Assembly: GCA_047519745.1 (NCBI GenBank)
Contig: JAPVSJ010000096.1
Coordinates: forward strand, 1 to 8,291
From: VRUE01 sp047519745
Lineage (GTDB): Bacteria > Actinomycetota > Thermoleophilia > Solirubrobacterales > 70-9
Direction of reading: 5' to 3'
Length of the DNA: 8,291 bases
Each line of letters opens with the position of its first letter. Position 1 is the stretch's first letter. A model generated the notes under the pieces. The model was not told the origin of the DNA. It made no database searches and saw only the letters and a program-made list of their open reading frames with translations. Shown piece by piece: positions 5,413-8,291 of the stretch. The position numbers were made by a program, and so were the translations under genes.

Positions 5413-6633
5413 CTACACGCGGCCCTCGGCCTGGCGGCGCGAGCGGGCTACCGCGTCGACTACGACGGCGGCGAGCAGGACGCCGCCGGTGATCATGTAT
5501 TTCACCGAGGATTCGAGCGCCAGCAGGTACATGCCGTTGGAGATCGAGCCGATCACGGTCGCGCCGAGCAGCGCCGACCAGACGCTGCCGCGGCCGCCGA
5601 AGAGGCTGGTGCCGGCGATCACCGGGCCGGCGATCGCTTCCAGCAGCAGGTTGCTGCCGCCCGAGCTCTGGTTGACCGATTCGAGCCGGGCGGCGGCGAG
5701 GATGCCGCCGACCGCCGCCATCGAGGAGCAGAGCGTGAGTGCGACGATGCGGATGCGACGCACGCTGATGCCGGCCCGGCGCGCCGCCTCGGCGCTGCCG
5801 CCGACGGCGAACAGGTGGCGGCCGAAGAGCGTGCGCGTGGTCAGGAACTGGAAGCCGATCACGAAGGCGAAGAGGATGATCAGGGCCAGTGGCAGGCCGC
5901 GGTCGGAGTTGAGGATGAGGATGGCGACGATCGCGAACGCGGCGACGATGGCGACCCGTGCCACGAGCAGGCCCAGCGGCTCGCTGGTGACGCCGGCGGC
6001 GAGCCGCCTGCGGTGGCCGTAGAGGGTGATCAGGGCGAAGAGCCCGACGCCGACGGCCATCACGATCCAGCCGACGACGGGCGAGTAGAACGTGTTGGCG
6101 AGCTTGATGATTTCGGAGTTGGTCAGGTTGACCGTCCCCGTGCTCCCGAGCACCTTTAACAGCGCTCCCTGCCAGACGAGCGAGCCGGCCAAGGTGACGA
6201 CGAAGGAGGGGATGCTGAAGCGGGTGAAGAGCGAGCCCTGGACGAAGCCGATGATCGCACCGGTGCCGATCCCGGCAAGGACGGCCAGCCACGGATTCCA
6301 GCCGTGTTTGACGTTGAGCACCGCCATCACCGCGGCGGCGAAGCCGCTCACCGCGCCGATCGAGAGGTCGATCTCGCCGATCAGCAGCGCCATCACGACG
6401 CCGACCGAGATCAGGCCGACGGCGGTTATCTGCAGGAAGAGGTTGGTCAGGTTGGTCGCCGAGAGGAAGCGGTCGTTCTGCAGCTCGAAGACGAGCCAGA
6501 TCACCGCGATCGCGAGGATCACCCGCAGCGAGGCGAGGTCGCCCTGGAGGAAGCGCCGCACGAGGTCGAGTGGCGAGGTCGACTCGGCCGGGGCGTCGCC
6601 GGGGGCCGCGAGGTCGGGATCGCCGATTCTCAC
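5413..6633 (-). CDS. xylH: Sugar ABC transporter permease, XylH-like
   Basis: This inner-membrane permease (406 residues) would form the channel for an imported sugar. After a polar N-terminus of about 30 residues there are roughly ten to twelve hydrophobic segments. It carries the hallmark blocks of the BPD_transp_2 family and matches XylH wording closely: LIGEIDLSIGAVSGF, IPSFVVTLAGSLVWQG, ATPase-contact loop SAEAARRAGISVRRIR, and IAGPVIAGTSLFGGRGSV. The start codon is GTG at 6633, and the GTGA overlaps the ATPase stop by 4 bases, so translation is probably coupled. Xylose is the best guess for substrate from the resemblance of both this protein and the binding protein, but related systems carry ribose, arabinose or other sugars. 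Confidence 0.93.
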   Translation of the reverse strand: MRIGDPDLAAPGDAPAESTSPLDLVRRFLQGDLASLRVILAIAVIWLVFELQNDRFLSATNLTNLFLQITAVGLISVGVVMALLIGEIDLSIGAVSGFAAAVMAVLNVKHGWNPWLAVLAGIGTGAIIGFVQGSLFTRFSIPSFVVTLAGSLVWQGALLKVLGSTGTVNLTNSEIIKLANTFYSPVVGWIVMAVGVGLFALITLYGHRRRLAAGVTSEPLGLLVARVAIVAAFAIVAILILNSDRGLPLALIILFAFVIGFQFLTTRTLFGRHLFAVGGSAEAARRAGISVRRIRIVALTLCSSMAAVGGILAAARLESVNQSSGGSNLLLEAIAGPVIAGTSLFGGRGSVWSALLGATVIGSISNGMYLLALESSVKYMITGGVLLAAVVVDAVARSRRQAEGRV

Positions 6634-7424
6634 GGCTGCCTCCGCAGCTCGCCCGTGTCGTTCTCGCCGAACTCGGCGCCGGTGATCGCGCCGACGATCT
6701 GCTCCTCGGTCGTCTTGGTCGTGTCGAAGATCCCCGCTTTGCGACCGAGGCGGAGGACGAAGATGCGGTCGGCCACCGCGAAGACGTTGGCGAGGTTGTG
6801 GCTGATCACGATCACCGCGAGGTTGCGCTCGCGCAGCCTTTTCACCAGCTCGAGCACCTGTTTGGTCTGCATGACGCCGAGCGCGGCGGTCGGCTCGTCG
6901 AGGATCACCACCTTGGGGTCGCCGAGCAGCGAGCGGGCCACGGCGACCTGCTGTCGCTGCCCGCCCGAGAGGGTGCCGACCTCCGAGCGAACGTTGGGGA
7001 TCGTCACCGAGAGCTGCTCGAGCAGCTCATGCGAGCGGTGCTCCATCGCGGTCTCGTCGAGCGCTCGAACCACGCCGGGCGGGCCCGAGAGAATCGCCTC
7101 CTGACCGAGGAAGAGGTTCGCGACCACGTCGAGGTTGTCGCAGAGCGCGAGGTCCTGATAGACGGTCGCAATGCCGAGCTTGGTGGCGTCGTTCGGCCCA
7201 CCGATGCTCACCGGCCGCCCTTCGAAGAAGAACTCGCCGGCGTCGATCGAGTAGATGCCGGCGACCGCCTTGATCAGCGTCGACTTGCCGGCCCCGTTGT
7301 CGCCGACCATGGCGACCACTTCGCCCCGGCCGACCTCGAAGTCGACGTCGTCGAGCGCGTGGACGGGGCCGAAGCTCTTGGTGATCCCCTTCGTCGCGAG
7401 GATCGGAGCGTCTTTCCCGTTCAT
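6630..7424 (-). CDS. Sugar ABC transporter ATPase, single-domain (XylG/FrcA-like)
   Basis: This cytoplasmic ATPase powers the XylH-like permease. It is 264 residues with one nucleotide-binding domain: Walker A GDNGAGKST at 41-49, Q-loop VYQD with Gln90, signature LSGGQRQQVAVARSLL at 152-167, Walker B VVILDEPT at 172-179 with catalytic Glu177, and switch His209 in VISHN. All catalytic residues are intact. XylG, RbsA and AraG of E. coli have two fused domains and about 500 residues; the half-size form, as in FrcA, must act as a homodimer. The reading frame ends cleanly into the permease with a 4-base overlap, so it is not a truncated double-domain gene. The ATG at 7424 has only a weak GAGAAAGA upstream. 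The gene follows the hairpin after the binding-protein gene. Glutamate codons are about 16 GAG to 2 GAA. Confidence 0.94.
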   Translation of the reverse strand: MNGKDAPILATKGITKSFGPVHALDDVDFEVGRGEVVAMVGDNGAGKSTLIKAVAGIYSIDAGEFFFEGRPVSIGGPNDATKLGIATVYQDLALCDNLDVVANLFLGQEAILSGPPGVVRALDETAMEHRSHELLEQLSVTIPNVRSEVGTLSGGQRQQVAVARSLLGDPKVVILDEPTAALGVMQTKQVLELVKRLRERNLAVIVISHNLANVFAVADRIFVLRLGRKAGIFDTTKTTEEQIVGAITGAEFGENDTGELRRQP

Positions 7425-7495
7425 ATCGTCTTTCTCAGGCGTTAAAGGGGAGGGGCGGGCCGACTATACGGCCCGCCCCGGTTGGAGTTATGGAG
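7425..7495 (-). other. Gap between binding-protein and ATPase genes
   Basis: This 71-base gap is the largest on the minus strand within the transporter operon. It holds the GC-rich hairpin at 7452-7479 and a weak ribosome binding site before the ATPase. I see no promoter in it. The stretch is best read as an intercistronic control region that sets different levels for the binding protein and the membrane parts. Confidence 0.6.
7452..7479 (-). terminator. Intercistronic hairpin, likely partial terminator or mRNA stabiliser
   Basis: A perfect 11-bp inverted repeat (minus strand GGGGCGGGCCG, then a 6-base loop TATAGT, then CGGCCCGCCCC) lies 16 bases after the binding-protein stop. In the direction of transcription it is followed by TCCCCTTT rather than a clean run of T, so full termination is unlikely. 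Hairpins here are well known in binding-protein operons, where they protect the upstream message from 3' exonucleases or let only part of the transcription pass. Confidence 0.75.
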
Positions 7496-8291
7496 TTATT
7501 CGATTCCGACTTCTTCGCAGTCCTTTTTGTAAGGACCGGTGCAGATTTCGGACGCGCTCCAGAATTCGTCTTTGACGATCGTGTCGTTGATGTTGTCCCG
7601 CGTGACCGCGACCGGTTCGAGCAGGACCGAGGGCACTTCTTCGGCTTCGTTGTCGGTCTTGCCGTTGACCAGGCCGGAGGGGACTTCTTCTTCTTCGGCC
7701 AGGGCGACGGCGATTTCGGCGGCCGCGTTGGCCTCCGGTTCGATCGCCTTGTAGACGGTCATGAACTGTTCTTCGGCGAGGATCCGCTGGATCGCTTCCA
7801 GTTCGGCGTCCTGACCCGTGGTCGGCTTCGACTTCGGTTCGATCCCGGCCGCCTTCATCGCCGCGATCGCGCCCCCGGCGGTGCCGTCATTGGCCGCGTA
7901 GGTGGCGGCGAACCCTTCCTTGCCGAGCGCGGTGATCGCCTGTTCCATCTCGTTCTGGGCCTGGTCTGGGCTCCAGTCCGGCGTGTCGTATTCCTTGGCG
8001 ATCGTCACGCCTTCCTTTTCGAAGACCTTCTGCGCGCCTTTTTTGAACTGGCCGGCGTTGGGGTCGGTCGGCGATCCGTTGATCATCACGATAGGCCCGC
8101 TCGAACTGCCTTCCTCCTTCAGCTTCTTCGACAGCGTTTCGGCCTGCAGTTCGCCGACTTTTTCGTTGTTGAAGGAGATGTAGTAGTCGATCGGGCTGCC
8201 GAGGATCAGCCGGTCGTAGCTGACCACCGGGGTTCCTTCTTCGTTGGCTTTCTTGACCACCGCTCCGACCGCGCTGGCGTCGACCGGGTCG
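7496..8291 (-). CDS. xylF: Periplasmic sugar-binding protein, XylF-like (N-terminus beyond the window)
   Basis: The frame is open through the right edge, leaving 264 C-terminal residues; the signal peptide and first part of the N-terminal lobe are missing. The fragment follows E. coli XylF closely: PVVSYDRLI, IDYYISFNNEKVGELQAE, GSPTDPNAGQF, AANDGTAGGAI, TTGQDAELEAIQRI and MTVYKAIEPEANAAAEIAV. The sugar-contact positions YDR (D26, R27 of the fragment), N134, D161 and K181 are conserved, which favours xylose or a close relative. The tail ICTGPYKKDCEEVGIE goes beyond E. coli XylF and has two cysteines that could form a small disulfide loop outside the cell. It would hand sugar to the XylH-like permease. 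Codon use stands out: about 31 GAA to 3 GAG for glutamate. An in-frame GTG at 8260 is internal, not a start. Confidence 0.93.
   Translation of the reverse strand, partial: DPVDASAVGAVVKKANEEGTPVVSYDRLILGSPIDYYISFNNEKVGELQAETLSKKLKEEGSSSGPIVMINGSPTDPNAGQFKKGAQKVFEKEGVTIAKEYDTPDWSPDQAQNEMEQAITALGKEGFAATYAANDGTAGGAIAAMKAAGIEPKSKPTTGQDAELEAIQRILAEEQFMTVYKAIEPEANAAAEIAVALAEEEEVPSGLVNGKTDNEAEEVPSVLLEPVAVTRDNINDTIVKDEFWSASEICTGPYKKDCEEVGIE

Noticed and set aside
5413..6292. Open frames on both strands overlapping the permease gene (minus-strand alternate frame and plus-strand frame).
   Set aside because: Arg/His/Pro-rich or Asp/Ala-rich wording without motifs; the permease frame has the full family signature and membrane segments.

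Overview
The window is GC-rich and almost wholly coding, with no gene-free stretch over 300 bases. It reads as one chromosomal segment of a high-GC bacterium. The gene families, the start signals of the form TANNNT-N7-start codon, and protein wording such as TLGNFATKLL in the uracil-DNA glycosylase suggest an actinobacterial lineage, possibly Thermoleophilia. That placement is inference, because no rRNA or other phylogenetic marker is present.

Positions 1-3694 hold a tight minus-strand series. In transcription order it is a hexapeptide-repeat acyltransferase, panC, panD, panB, a family 4 (Fe-S) uracil-DNA glycosylase, and the start of tsaE, which runs off the left edge. PanD makes beta-alanine, PanB makes ketopantoate, and PanC joins pantoate to beta-alanine. 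The ketopantoate reductase step (panE or ilvC) is not in the window. panD and panB overlap by one base and are probably translationally coupled. A good -10 element lies just upstream of panC, so the pan genes can probably be expressed separately from the acyltransferase.

At 3715-4674 a ROK-family sugar kinase (glucokinase type, zinc motif present, no DNA-binding domain) is transcribed on the plus strand. It diverges from the acyltransferase with only 20 bases between the start codons, and is predicted to have a leaderless mRNA. It converges on a minus-strand toxin-antitoxin pair at 4681-5357, made up of a Phd/YefM-type antitoxin and a PIN-domain (VapC-like) toxin. The toxin has no ATG, GTG or TTG near its conserved N-terminus. 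Its frame instead has an ATA placed exactly where the usual 4-base start/stop overlap would put the start codon.

Positions 5413-8291 hold a minus-strand sugar ABC importer like XylFGH: a periplasmic binding protein (N-terminus cut by the window edge), a half-size ATPase, and a permease. A perfect 11-bp hairpin separates the binding-protein gene from the ATPase gene. The binding-protein gene also uses GAA for glutamate almost exclusively, while the ATPase gene uses GAG. Both features fit a binding protein made in excess over the membrane parts. The kinase nearby could phosphorylate an imported sugar, but it is on the other strand and behind the toxin-antitoxin pair, so the link is weak.

I did not find a convincing undescribed system. 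The items most worth a second look are the toxin's missing start codon, the Cys-to-Ser change and C-terminal clamp-like motif in the glycosylase, the codon-use contrast in the transporter operon, and the two matched leaderless-type start sites.
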